Source of the DNA: Halodesulfovibrio aestuarii DSM 17919 = ATCC 29578
Lineage (GTDB): Bacteria; Desulfobacterota; Desulfovibrionia; Desulfovibrionales; Desulfovibrionaceae
Direction of reading: 5' to 3'
Assembly (NCBI RefSeq): GCF_000384815.1
Contig: NZ_ARQF01000015.1
Coordinates: 1-64,000 of the forward strand
DNA: 64,000 nucleotides
Part shown: in pieces, positions 35,124 to 43,128 of the stretch
How the letters are laid out: the number at the start of each line of letters is the position of its first letter
Numbering within the stretch: position 1 is the first letter of the stretch
Made by a program: the position numbers and the translations under genes
Notes under the pieces: generated by a model
Told to the model about the DNA's origin: nothing
The model's input: only the letters and a program-made list of their open reading frames with translations
The model's database searches: none

Positions 35124-35191
35124 GCCCCCCATCAAGAGGAAAGGTACAGCACTCTAAAGGAACTTCCTACCTATCCACCCAAATGGGGGGC
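35124..35191 (-). terminator. long stem-loop downstream of the chemoreceptor fragment
   Basis: GCCCCCCAT and ATGGGGGGC (9-bp arms) enclose about 50 bases that themselves contain GGA/AGGTA and TACCT/TCC complementary blocks. Read on the minus strand it is followed by CTTCTTT. It could be a terminator for the broken chemoreceptor copy or a structured RNA. Confidence 0.4.
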
Positions 35192-35216
35192 ATATCATAT
35201 TCGCGTCAGGCGTTTT

Positions 35217-35483
35217 TTAATTTACAAAAGAATGCGTCTTGATATTTTTCAATCCTTCAATCACCTTTGACAATTCACCGGAAAGTCGAGCAAGCTCGCT
35301 CATGGCCAACGCTGACTGATTCATAGATTCAGCAGTTTCACCAGCAATTCTGTTCACTTCTTCTGTATTCTGACTAATCTGTTCAGAAGCCGCAGACTGT
35401 TCTTCCGCAGCGGTTGCAATAGTACGAACCTGATCAGACGTTTGTTCAACGATTCGAACCTTACATGAGTGGGCTTTTAACAA
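35217..35483 (-). pseudogene. truncated duplicate of the chemoreceptor 3' end
   Basis: The frame encodes about 78 residues nearly identical to the last part of the chemoreceptor at 32494-34650 (from [20 protein letters not shown] to EGLKNI), then a new tail KTHSFVN. The match ends abruptly at about 35458, at the bases GATTCGAAC. Sensor, membrane helices, HAMP and signalling tip are all missing, so it cannot act as a receptor. The copied segment extends past the stop into the right arm of the terminator. An 8-bp inverted repeat (GAGTGGGC at 35467-35474 and GCCCACTC at 35523-35530) flanks the truncated side and could mark a mobile-element scar. Confidence 0.85.
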
Positions 35484-35666
35484 ACTAATTTTCTATTCAC
35501 ATAGTACCGGCACGAAAATATTGCCCACTCCCCAGCGCAACGAGCAACACAACATGTTGCCTTTCTTCTATCGACCGGTAACTAAATAATATTATAAGAA
35601 AAACACACTAACATGCTGTAATAACTCAACATAGCAACTTAACCCCTTCTTTATTATAACTTAACT

Positions 35667-36866
35667 TTAATGCATTATTTTAATTATATCTTTTAACAAT
35701 CCCTGAAGTGAGTACATTTTTACTAAAGAATTACGCGTAACCGAGGTAAACAACGAATTCCGGAACATGATTTTAGCAAGGAAGCGAGAGTTGTCCTGAA
35801 CAGTTTCAACCCTTTTCTTCTGGCGCTTAACATACTTTTCCAACGCGACCGGCATATAATCAATATCCGTTCGAGACAGTTCGTCTGAAAGAACCGAAGC
35901 AGAATCCATCGCCATAGACGCGCCTATTCCTGCAATGGGAAGAAATGCGGTCGCTGCATCACCTAATAAAACAACTCTCTTAGAAAACCACCGTGTTGCG
36001 CGGCAATCCTCTATATTCCAAAAAAATGCACTCTCCAGCCCTTCCAGCGACTGCAAAGCAGAATGTAAAATACCCGTAGCCACTTTCTCACGAAGCGACG
36101 CTGCAAACTCTGCTGCTGTAAATTTCGATAATTTTTTCTTATTACCACCCATAAAAACAGCCAGTTTATTGTATACGGGATATATTCCCATAAACCAGCC
36201 ATCTGCCCACAGCTCTCTGTAAGTAACTGCATCAAAATCTTCCAACGAACGCCATACTCCCCATCCTCCCCAACCTGTAGACCTATAGGCATATTCGCGT
36301 TGAGAAAGGATCATCTCCCGGATTTCTGAATAAATACCGTCAGCACCGACAACAAGATCAAATGCCTGTGCTGACCCATCAGAAAAAGTCACGACAGCAC
36401 CGTGAGGATTATTCTGTATCCGTTCGACTGTTGTATTGTAGAATATATTTTCTTGTGGGATATGGCTTCGCAATAGTGTGAGCAGCATCCCTCGATCCAC
36501 TCCACGGATCTCACCATACTTATCTATAAAATTAGTGAGCGGAAACTCTTTCAATACCTTTCCGGCGCTATTGTGCACAACATACCGTTCCATCCCCCTG
36601 CTTATCTGCTGAAACCTGCGGTGCATGCCAAGTCCATGCAGTACCCGTTCCCCCACAGGGTAGAGTCCAAGAGCATAACCGCTTGCCCCGTTTTTTCCAC
36701 CACGCTCTACTACCACGGGTTTCTCTCCGTGCTGATGCAACAACGCAGCCAACGTTCCCCCAGCCATGCCGCACCCGACTATAAGAATACGTAATCGAGC
36801 CTGTGCAAGTACAGACTCCATACTGCCTCCGACGGTCAATCGACAAACGCTGCTTTGAGCACTCAT
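35667..36866 (-). CDS. FAD-dependent monooxygenase (aromatic-hydroxylase type)
   Basis: 399 residues. The N-terminal dinucleotide-binding motif LRILIVGCGMAGGTLAALL (about 27-45) with acidic end VVVERG, the central DG motif (VVGADGIYSEIR) and the GD motif (VLLGDAATAFLPIAGIGASMAMDSA, about 300) define a class A flavin hydroxylase. A GAGGAGG site precedes the ATG. Such enzymes usually need oxygen and NAD(P)H, which is unusual in a strict anaerobe. It may act on quinone-like compounds, in detoxification or as an oxygen-consuming enzyme. It stands alone, with no obvious operon partner. Confidence 0.88.
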   Translation of the reverse strand: MSAQSSVCRLTVGGSMESVLAQARLRILIVGCGMAGGTLAALLHQHGEKPVVVERGGKNGASGYALGLYPVGERVLHGLGMHRRFQQISRGMERYVVHNSAGKVLKEFPLTNFIDKYGEIRGVDRGMLLTLLRSHIPQENIFYNTTVERIQNNPHGAVVTFSDGSAQAFDLVVGADGIYSEIREMILSQREYAYRSTGWGGWGVWRSLEDFDAVTYRELWADGWFMGIYPVYNKLAVFMGGNKKKLSKFTAAEFAASLREKVATGILHSALQSLEGLESAFFWNIEDCRATRWFSKRVVLLGDAATAFLPIAGIGASMAMDSASVLSDELSRTDIDYMPVALEKYVKRQKKRVETVQDNSRFLAKIMFRNSLFTSVTRNSLVKMYSLQGLLKDIIKIMH

Positions 36867-37212
36867 GAAAACTCCTCCTCTGTAAAAAGGCTTCCCATAT
36901 AATACGAAAACAACGCCGATACGGCCTGTATATTATGCCCGTCTACACATTACTCACCCAAGGTATTCCCCATAAAAAAAGCTTCTCTTAACTGAGAAGC
37001 TTTTTTTAACAACAGAAATAACAAGAGACAGCCGTTCACTCACTGGCTTTTTTCCTATATCCTTCCCCTAGATAGCACATTTCTTTGTGACAAGTTCAAT
37101 TTTTTACAGAGTAAAGCCAGAGGATCACTGTCAACACATCATATTTACTACATTAAAAATAGTGTATTGTGACATATGAAAGGCAATACCAGCTATCTGG
37201 AGAAAAATCTTA
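36867..37212. other. divergent intergenic region containing an orphan terminator
   Basis: The region separates two divergently transcribed genes, yet it holds a strong terminator hairpin at 36974-37007. No gene is seen that would need it, which suggests a small RNA or an antisense terminator. The remainder shows nothing clear apart from the GGAG ribosome site before 37213. Confidence 0.5.
36974..37007. terminator. orphan bidirectional terminator
   Basis: AAAAAAAGCTTCTC (36974-36987) and GAGAAGCTTTTTTT (36994-37007), a perfect 14-bp stem with a 6-base loop, located between divergent genes. Confidence 0.85.
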
Positions 37213-38184
37213 ATGAAATTTCAAAAAATATTAGAGCTGGGTAACAAAAAACTATTACTCCTTGGGGTACTCATCGCTATTGTGCTGGGCGTACACCTTC
37301 CTCTTTCTCAAGAAATACTGCACGCATTTCATTTCACCACCTTGCTGGTTGCTATCATTTTTATTGCGCAAGGGTTAAATATGGATTTTTCCCAAGCTAT
37401 TAACATTAAGAAACACTTCAAAATCATGGTGGCAGGAACTATTATTGCCGTTTTTGCATATCCTGCCCTAGCGTATGAATTTACCCGCATATTTTCGCTT
37501 GCAAACGATTTCGCTCTGGGATTCATCCTTATCTGCTGCTTTCCGAACTCACTGGAAGCAGCCATGGCAATGACTATGAGTGCAAATGGTAACCGTGTCA
37601 CCGCAGTAGTGCTTCTTACGGGGCTATGTCTTGTAGGGATATTCAGCATTCCCTTTAACATCTATATATGGGTCGGTGGTACAGAGCACATCAGCGCCTC
37701 CACCGTCCTGGCTAAAGTTATCGGTTACGTTTTTCTTCCGGTATCTGTCGGGCAACTCCTCCGTAAATTCTTCCCTAGACTTCCTGAGCAAACAAAAAGA
37801 ATCTCCCATTATCTGCCGATCCTATGTTTATCTGCTCTTGTCTATATATCCTGTTCTCGCGAAGCATCTATCCTCGACGAGCTTAGCTTTAGCGACATCG
37901 TGCATACTCTCTTCCCGAGTGCGTCACTCCACCTGCTCATGCTCGTCATAGCGGTTCTTGTCGGACGTTATATCTTACACCTCAGCAAGGAGGATAACCG
38001 CTCATTTATTTTCATCACATCTGAAAAACCAATGTCACTCTCAGTTGCACTATGGAGTGTGACATACGCCCCTGCACATCCGACATCGATATTTCCAATC
38101 CTAATTTTCTATCTTGCACAGATGATTATCGATAGCTTCATCATTTCGCGCCTTAAGCTGCAAGACTGTGCGAAAACTGGGTGA
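37213..38184 (+). CDS. SBF-like (bile acid:sodium symporter family) transporter
   Basis: 323 residues with nine to ten hydrophobic segments. Features of the SBF-like group include FIAQGLNMDFSQ near 52, a proline-containing helix (AVFAYPALAYEF), CCFPNSLEAAMAMTMSANGN near 108 and the C-terminal EKPMSLSVALWSV. Family members carry organic anions, arsenite or pantoate-type acids with sodium. The substrate cannot be told. A GGAG site precedes the ATG and a terminator follows directly, so it is a single-gene unit. Confidence 0.85.
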   Translation: MKFQKILELGNKKLLLLGVLIAIVLGVHLPLSQEILHAFHFTTLLVAIIFIAQGLNMDFSQAINIKKHFKIMVAGTIIAVFAYPALAYEFTRIFSLANDFALGFILICCFPNSLEAAMAMTMSANGNRVTAVVLLTGLCLVGIFSIPFNIYIWVGGTEHISASTVLAKVIGYVFLPVSVGQLLRKFFPRLPEQTKRISHYLPILCLSALVYISCSREASILDELSFSDIVHTLFPSASLHLLMLVIAVLVGRYILHLSKEDNRSFIFITSEKPMSLSVALWSVTYAPAHPTSIFPILIFYLAQMIIDSFIISRLKLQDCAKTG

Positions 38185-38185
38185 G

Positions 38186-38219
38186 AAAAAAGCGCGGGCT
38201 GATTAGACCGCGCTTTTTT
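38186..38219 (+). terminator. terminator of the SBF-like transporter
   Basis: AAAAAAGCGCGG (38186-38197) pairs with CCGCGCTTTTTT (38208-38219), starting just after the stop codon. Confidence 0.9.
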
Positions 38220-38225
38220 AGGTAT

Positions 38226-38351
38226 CTATGTACGTTCAGGTAATCCGACCTGTTCCCAAACCCAAGTTTCTCCATCAAGATGCATGATTGAACGCCCTGC
38301 ATCTTTCAGTATTTTTTGGGCATGTTGACTACGACTACCGGAATAACAAGT
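38226..38351 (-). pseudogene. rhodanese-domain remnant (active-site loop and C-terminus)
   Basis: The minus-strand frame reads 41 residues that match the end of a rhodanese domain: CYSGSRSQHAQKILKDAG has the catalytic-loop pattern C-x-S-G-x-R-S, and HLDGETWVWEQVGLP matches the usual final GG-x-x-x-W-x-x-x-GLP region. The frame is closed by a TGA at 38352-38354, immediately before the active-site stretch, and has no start codon, so only a fragment survives. It lies 30 bases beyond the SIMPL gene. Rhodaneses transfer sulfur to thiophilic acceptors; this one cannot be functional alone. Confidence 0.6.
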
Positions 38352-38383
38352 TCATTTAAGGCTACCTGAATACTATTTTCTGC

Positions 38384-39109
38384 CTATTGTACTGAAAAAA
38401 CAAGCTCTACTCGAACTCTGCAAGTAGACGCCTGCAGCTCATACATATTAGAATCAGATGCCATAGCAGCCTTCTCCATATACATACGCGGAGCACCCTC
38501 AGAATTAATGACTGCGCGGCTAATACCGCCAAGCTTGCTGTCCATCAGCATTGCCATTACATCAGCGCGCTCTTTGCCGCGTTCCACGGCTTCCTTCAAA
38601 GCTTCTTTCTCACATAGGCGTCGGGAAGCCTCATCAACTTGCCCGTAAAGCGGCGAAACATCTTCCACACCACTTTTCAAAATAGCCAATGTTACATCCT
38701 GAGCTTTTTTCAAATCCAGTACTGTTATGGAATAGCTTGCGCGCACCTGATACCCTACAAGAGAATTATTAGAGTCTATTCGTTTGTAATATGGAGAAAA
38801 AGATACGTTCGCATCAAAATCTTTGGTAAATGATTTCGATCCCTGCAAATTTTTCTTAACAGTATCAGTTAATTTTTGCACCTGCTCTGCAAGCTTGTCC
38901 TTTGCTTCCTGTGCCGTCAGGGGATTACCCTTGTCCTGTTTTAACAACACAATAATCACCTGAGAAAACGAAAGAGAACCAGAGGTGGGCATAACTTTAG
39001 ATTTGCCGGTTTCATTTAAAATAATCTGCTTAGGTGCTTCCTCAGAACACTGAGCAACCGCAGGGAAAAACAGCAACGCAAAAACAAAAAAAGCTGAAAT
39101 ATATCGCAT
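38384..39109 (-). CDS. SIMPL-domain (DUF541) periplasmic protein
   Basis: 241 residues. A signal peptide (about 1-21, FFVFALLFFPAVAQC) precedes a SIMPL domain recognisable from the N-terminal GKSKVMPTSGSLSFSQVI strand, SYSITVLDLKKAQDVTLAIL, ALKEAVERGKERADVMA and the final CRVRVELVFSVQ. SIMPL proteins are oligomeric periplasmic proteins of uncertain role, some linked to oxidative or envelope stress. The conserved arginine often seen before the middle strand is replaced by a longer segment here. A GGAGAG site precedes the ATG. Confidence 0.8.
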   Translation of the reverse strand: MRYISAFFVFALLFFPAVAQCSEEAPKQIILNETGKSKVMPTSGSLSFSQVIIVLLKQDKGNPLTAQEAKDKLAEQVQKLTDTVKKNLQGSKSFTKDFDANVSFSPYYKRIDSNNSLVGYQVRASYSITVLDLKKAQDVTLAILKSGVEDVSPLYGQVDEASRRLCEKEALKEAVERGKERADVMAMLMDSKLGGISRAVINSEGAPRMYMEKAAMASDSNMYELQASTCRVRVELVFSVQ

Positions 39110-39615
39110 AAACTCTCCTGATTATCTATACAGTGCTCGAACGCAGCACAAAAACCACTTCAAATGATGCTACCATATACGCATTCTTCTCAAAAGTTCA
39201 GACTTATTCAATGTTTTTTTCGACATACTTTTGCTACGCCACAATCATGCAGAACACATTGCCATTGATAGTACAAAACAATCGACGAAATACTATTCGG
39301 TGCAAAACATCAAAAAGCCAATAAAACCATAGTGAACACCATTCACATAACTTTTTCTCATTTTTTCAGACTGCCGTCCAATACAACAAAAATAGAATAG
39401 CACTCTACAATAATTAATCTTTTTGTTGTTTTTGCAACATCTTTTTGACATATTGTTTTTCGTCAATTTGAAAAAATTTTTCCGCTCCTATTGTCTTAAC
39501 CGGTTACATACTCTATGAGATGCAGAGAATAGGTCGTTCGAGTTTTTTCGTTTAACGATGGAGCACACACCGTAATTAGGATGTGTGAATTGCTTACTTT
39601 ATGCTGGAGAACCAC
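39110..39615. other. regulatory region upstream of the phosphonate-type transporter
   Basis: About 500 bases without a gene. It holds a promoter with a palindromic spacer (39491-39519), an AT-rich upstream segment (about 39380-39480) and an imperfect CACAC/GTGTG repeat around 39566-39588. Confidence 0.5.
39491..39519 (+). promoter_or_regulatory. candidate phnD promoter with palindrome between -35 and -10
   Basis: TTGTCT (39491-39496) and TATGAG (39514-39519) are 17 bases apart. The spacer begins with the palindrome TAACCGGTTA (39497-39506), well placed for a repressor or activator of the transport operon. No clear Pho box is present. Confidence 0.4.
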
Positions 39616-40617
39616 ATGAAAAGAATTATGTTGCTTGTTGCCATGGCATTTCTGTTAGCGTCTGTTCCTGCTCTCGCAGCAGACTGCACCAACCGTGGTG
39701 GTCTGGATACAAACTACTGTGATGAGGATAATGACCTCGTTGCAGACCTCGCACCTGCTAGCGAATGTAAAGACCCTAGCACACTGGTGTTCACCTACAC
39801 TCCTGTAGAAGACCCTGCTGTATACCGAGACGCTTTTGCGGATTTTCAGGAATACCTCAAAGAAGCAACTGGCAAGCGTGTAATTTACTACACCGTCCAG
39901 TCTAATGCTGCAGAAGTTGAAGCTATGCGTTCCGGCAAACTTCACATTGCCGGCTTCTCTACCGGCCCTACCGGCTTTGCTGTTAACCTCGCAGGTTACG
40001 TACCAATGGCTGTTAAGGGCTACCCGGAAGGCTTTCAGGGGTACAACCTTATTGTTGTTGTAAAAAAAGACAGCCCGATTCAATCATTAGCTGACCTCAA
40101 AGGTAAAAAAGTAGCACACACATCTGCTTCTTCTAACTCCGGTAACCTTGCTCCACGTGCCCTCTTCCCTAAAGAAGGCATTACTCCAGACAAAGACTAC
40201 ACAGTTGTTTACTCCGGCAAACATGACCAGTCTGTTCTTGGTGTAGTACATGGTGACTACGATGCAGCACCTGTTGCTTCTGACGTATATGACCGTATGG
40301 TAGCCGCTGGCCGCGTTAAAGCAGATGCTCTTCGCATCGTATACCGCAGCCCTAAATTCCCTACCTCTTCTTTCGGTTACTCCAGCCAGCTTTGTGCCCC
40401 GCTTGCTCAAAAAATTATCGGTGCATTCAGCACCTACCGCTTCCCTAAATCCATGCAGAAGTCATTCCATGGCGCTGATCGCTTCTACCCAATCACCTAC
40501 AAGGCTGACTGGAAAGTTATTCGCGATATCGCTGAAGCCACCGGCACCAGTTACAACGCTGTTGGCCTGAAGAAAATGGCTGAAAAAGAAGCTGCCAAAA
40601 AAGCTAAAAAGAAATAA
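39616..40617 (+). CDS. phnD: phosphonate/phosphite-type ABC transporter substrate-binding protein
   Basis: 333 residues from the ATG at 39616 with TGGAG upstream; an ATG at 39601 also exists. A signal peptide (MLLVAMAFLLASVPALA) is followed by a cysteine-containing N-terminal stretch (DCTNRGGLDTNYCDED) not typical of PhnD. The PhnD-like fold then begins with TLVFTYTPVEDPAVYRDAF. Motifs include GKLHIAGFSTGPTGFAV, DLKGKKVAHTSASSNSGN and SPKFPTSSFGYSSQL. The C-terminus is a lysine/alanine-rich tail. It would bind phosphonate, phosphite or a related ligand in the periplasm and deliver it to the PhnC-PhnE-PhnE complex encoded downstream. Confidence 0.9.
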   Translation: MKRIMLLVAMAFLLASVPALAADCTNRGGLDTNYCDEDNDLVADLAPASECKDPSTLVFTYTPVEDPAVYRDAFADFQEYLKEATGKRVIYYTVQSNAAEVEAMRSGKLHIAGFSTGPTGFAVNLAGYVPMAVKGYPEGFQGYNLIVVVKKDSPIQSLADLKGKKVAHTSASSNSGNLAPRALFPKEGITPDKDYTVVYSGKHDQSVLGVVHGDYDAAPVASDVYDRMVAAGRVKADALRIVYRSPKFPTSSFGYSSQLCAPLAQKIIGAFSTYRFPKSMQKSFHGADRFYPITYKADWKVIRDIAEATGTSYNAVGLKKMAEKEAAKKAKKK

Positions 40618-40626
40618 GAGTCATAC

Positions 40627-41418
40627 GTGTCTGTTGAAAATACCATTAAAGGGAACGGGGAAACCCGTTCCCTTTTGATCGAGAATTTGGAAAAGGAATA
40701 CGTCAAAGGAAAACCTGTACTTAAAGGTCTTTCTTTTGAAGTTTCTGGCGAAGAAACTGTTGGCATTATCGGACCATCCGGAACCGGTAAGTCCACCCTT
40801 CTGCGCTGTATCAACCGCCTTATCGAACCAACCAAAGGTTCTATCACTGTAGCCGGCCACGACATCACTACCTACTCCGGTAAAGATCTTCGTTTAGCAC
40901 GTCGCCGCATCGGCATGGTTTTTCAGGAATACAACCTCGTTGAACGGTTAACCGTCATCGAAAACGTACTCTGTGGCCGCCTTGGATACATTCCTGTCTG
41001 GCGTGCATGGCTTCGAAAATTTGATCAGGCTGATATCAACCGCGCATTTAAACTTATCGACCATGTAGGTCTTGGTGAATTCGCAACACAGCGTGCGGAC
41101 AGCCTATCCGGTGGACAGCGTCAGCGCGTTGGTATCGCCCGTGCAATGATGCAGAGTCCTGACGTTATCATGGCGGATGAACCAACAAGCTCACTGGATC
41201 CGAAAACGTCTGTTGAGATCATGGAATTGCTCAAAATGGTTTCTTCTACCGAGCACATCCCAGTGTTGATCAACATCCATGATGTAAACCTTGCAAAACG
41301 ATTCTGCGATCGCATTATCGGTATGAGCAAAGGTAAAATCATCTTTGACGGCCACCCGTCTGAACTCAAAGACAGCCACTTATCTCAAATTTACGGCGGT
41401 GAGGATTGGCTCTCATGA
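40627..41418 (+). CDS. phnC: phosphonate-type ABC transporter ATP-binding protein
   Basis: 263 residues starting with GTG. Walker A is [12 protein letters not shown], the Q loop is [12 protein letters not shown], the signature is [18 protein letters not shown], Walker B with D loop is [11 protein letters not shown], and the H-loop histidine is in [30 protein letters not shown] is typical of PhnC. It follows phnD by 9 bases and its TGA overlaps the next ATG. Confidence 0.95.
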   Translation: MSVENTIKGNGETRSLLIENLEKEYVKGKPVLKGLSFEVSGEETVGIIGPSGTGKSTLLRCINRLIEPTKGSITVAGHDITTYSGKDLRLARRRIGMVFQEYNLVERLTVIENVLCGRLGYIPVWRAWLRKFDQADINRAFKLIDHVGLGEFATQRADSLSGGQRQRVGIARAMMQSPDVIMADEPTSSLDPKTSVEIMELLKMVSSTEHIPVLINIHDVNLAKRFCDRIIGMSKGKIIFDGHPSELKDSHLSQIYGGEDWLS

Positions 41419-42203
41419 CCACGGATGCACAAAGAAAATCACCATTCAAAGCAAGCATTATAGCACGACTGGGCTGGATTATTCTTGCCTGTTACGTTTT
41501 CTATGCTTTGAATGCACTTGATTTTACGTGGGTACGCTTCATTGAAGGTCTGGGGAACGGTGCCAAATTCCTTGGCGAGATGATTCCGCCAAACTTTGAG
41601 CGTTGGAACCTGCTTGTAGAAAACTTGATTGAAACCATCGAGATTGCAGTTATTGCCTCCGCTTTCGGCATTGGTTTTTCTCTGCCTATCGGCATGTGTG
41701 CTGCACGAAATCTCATGCCGGACTGGGTGACTTGGCCTGCTCGTACTATTATTGCAGTATGCCGCTCCTTCCACCCGGTTATCTTTGCGATCCTTTTCGT
41801 TAAAGCCGTAGGCTTTGGTCCGCTTGCAGGTATTCTTACATTGATATTCCTTTCAATCGGCTTTATCGGCAAACTTTTTGCCGAGGCAATTGAAGAGATT
41901 TCTCTGAAGCCTGTCGAAGCTATGAAAGCTGCTGGTGCACCATTCATGAGTGTACTTGTTTTTGCAGTACTCCCGCAGGTTTTCAACCGATTTATCGGTT
42001 TTGCCACGTACCAGTTTGACGCAAACCTGCGTAACTCTACCATGGTTGGTATTGTTGGTGCCGGTGGTATTGGTGGTACTCTGTTTGCTGCATTCCAACG
42101 CTTTGACTATGACTTCCTCGCTGCGATTCTTATTTCAATTATTGCGCTTATCATGCTTAGCGAACTTCTTTCCGTAAAGATAAAGGCGATTTTCAATGAC
42201 TAA
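41415..42203 (+). CDS. phnE: phosphonate-type ABC transporter permease, first subunit
   Basis: About 262 residues from the ATG at 41415, which overlaps the phnC stop (ATGA). An upstream TTG at 41406 is less likely. About six transmembrane helices are present. The permease-ATPase coupling loop is [21 protein letters not shown], and the family C-terminal motif is [20 protein letters not shown]. Two consecutive phnE genes imply a heterodimeric membrane unit. Confidence 0.94.
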   Translation: MTTDAQRKSPFKASIIARLGWIILACYVFYALNALDFTWVRFIEGLGNGAKFLGEMIPPNFERWNLLVENLIETIEIAVIASAFGIGFSLPIGMCAARNLMPDWVTWPARTIIAVCRSFHPVIFAILFVKAVGFGPLAGILTLIFLSIGFIGKLFAEAIEEISLKPVEAMKAAGAPFMSVLVFAVLPQVFNRFIGFATYQFDANLRNSTMVGIVGAGGIGGTLFAAFQRFDYDFLAAILISIIALIMLSELLSVKIKAIFND

Positions 42204-42993
42204 TAATATGACATGGGAACGATTCACCCCCAGGCAGCGCCTTGCCCGTTTTGCGGTGTATCTTGGTGCAGTTTCCCTGTTAGTATTTTCTCTGAGTACC
42301 GTAGAGATCATTCCAGAATTCCTCTACGACGCGCCGTACCAGCTGCATGATTTATTTACACGCATGTGGCCAATTGACTTTGCGTCATACACTCAGGAAA
42401 ATATTCACCAAGCACTCATCGAAACACTGAACATTGCATCTCTTGGCACTGTCCTCGCGCTGTTTTTAGCAGTGCCGGTCGCATTGCTTTCTGCAAATAA
42501 TATTACCAGATCCCCAATTCTTAACTGGTTTGGTAAGTTTATTCTTGTTTCTTCCCGTACTGTTAACTCACTTGTTTGGGCTATCCTATTCGTAGCAATC
42601 TTTGGCCCAGGCGCACTGGCAGGTACCTTTGCTATCGGCTTCCGTTCCATCGGTTTCTGTGGCAAATTACTTGCAGAAGCACTGGAAGAAGTAGATCACG
42701 GCCCTATTGAAGCGCTTCGCGCTGCCGGTGCTCCAACAGTCAGTATCCTCCTTAAAGGTTACTGGCCGCAGGTTGCCCCAGCATTCTGGGGACTGGCACT
42801 CTTCCGTTGGGACATTAACGTTCGTGAATCCTCTGTTATCGGTCTTGTAGGTGCTGGTGGTATCGGTGTTGCACTTGATACCGCACTTAACCTCTTCCGC
42901 TGGCAGCAGGTTGCACTCATTCTGCTGTGCATTTTCACCATCGTCATTGTTGCAGAAGTAGTTGTTACCAAGATTCGCCAAAGCATCATCTAG
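42196..42993 (+). CDS. phnE: phosphonate-type ABC transporter permease, second subunit
   Basis: 265 residues, a paralogue of the preceding permease. The coupling loop is AEALEEVDHGPIEALRAAGAP, the final conserved motif is NVRESSVIGLVGAGGIGVAL, and about six transmembrane helices are predicted. It overlaps the previous gene by 8 bases and has AAGG ahead of its ATG. The operon terminator follows at 43047-43078. Confidence 0.94.
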   Translation: MTNNMTWERFTPRQRLARFAVYLGAVSLLVFSLSTVEIIPEFLYDAPYQLHDLFTRMWPIDFASYTQENIHQALIETLNIASLGTVLALFLAVPVALLSANNITRSPILNWFGKFILVSSRTVNSLVWAILFVAIFGPGALAGTFAIGFRSIGFCGKLLAEALEEVDHGPIEALRAAGAPTVSILLKGYWPQVAPAFWGLALFRWDINVRESSVIGLVGAGGIGVALDTALNLFRWQQVALILLCIFTIVIVAEVVVTKIRQSII

Positions 42994-43046
42994 TACAACG
43001 ACACTGTGTAGTAAGTGCATCATGCAGTTACAGACTACAAACAGGA

Positions 43047-43078
43047 AGAGGGCAAAATTATTTGCCCTCTTTTTTTAA
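43047..43078 (+). terminator. terminator of the phn transport operon
   Basis: AGAGGGCAAA (43047-43056), loop, TTTGCCCTCT (43061-43070) and a T run. Confidence 0.9.
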
Positions 43079-43128
43079 GAAGTTGTCTCATTGTTAACTC
43101 TGAGACCAATCCGGGGAACGCATTTTTT

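Larger units (their letters stand above)
34651..35216. other. intergenic region: chemoreceptor upstream region and structured repeat
   Basis: It contains the sigma-28 promoter of the chemoreceptor and, to the right, an inverted repeat (GCCCCCCAT at 35124-35132 and ATGGGGGGC at 35183-35191) with further complementary blocks inside. At 35202-35216 is the copied half of the chemoreceptor terminator. No gene is supported. Confidence 0.5.

Noticed and set aside
39380-39480. Pho box upstream of phnD
   Set aside because: TTGACA and CGTCAA-like words occur, but the repeated CTGTCAT spacing expected of PhoB sites is absent.
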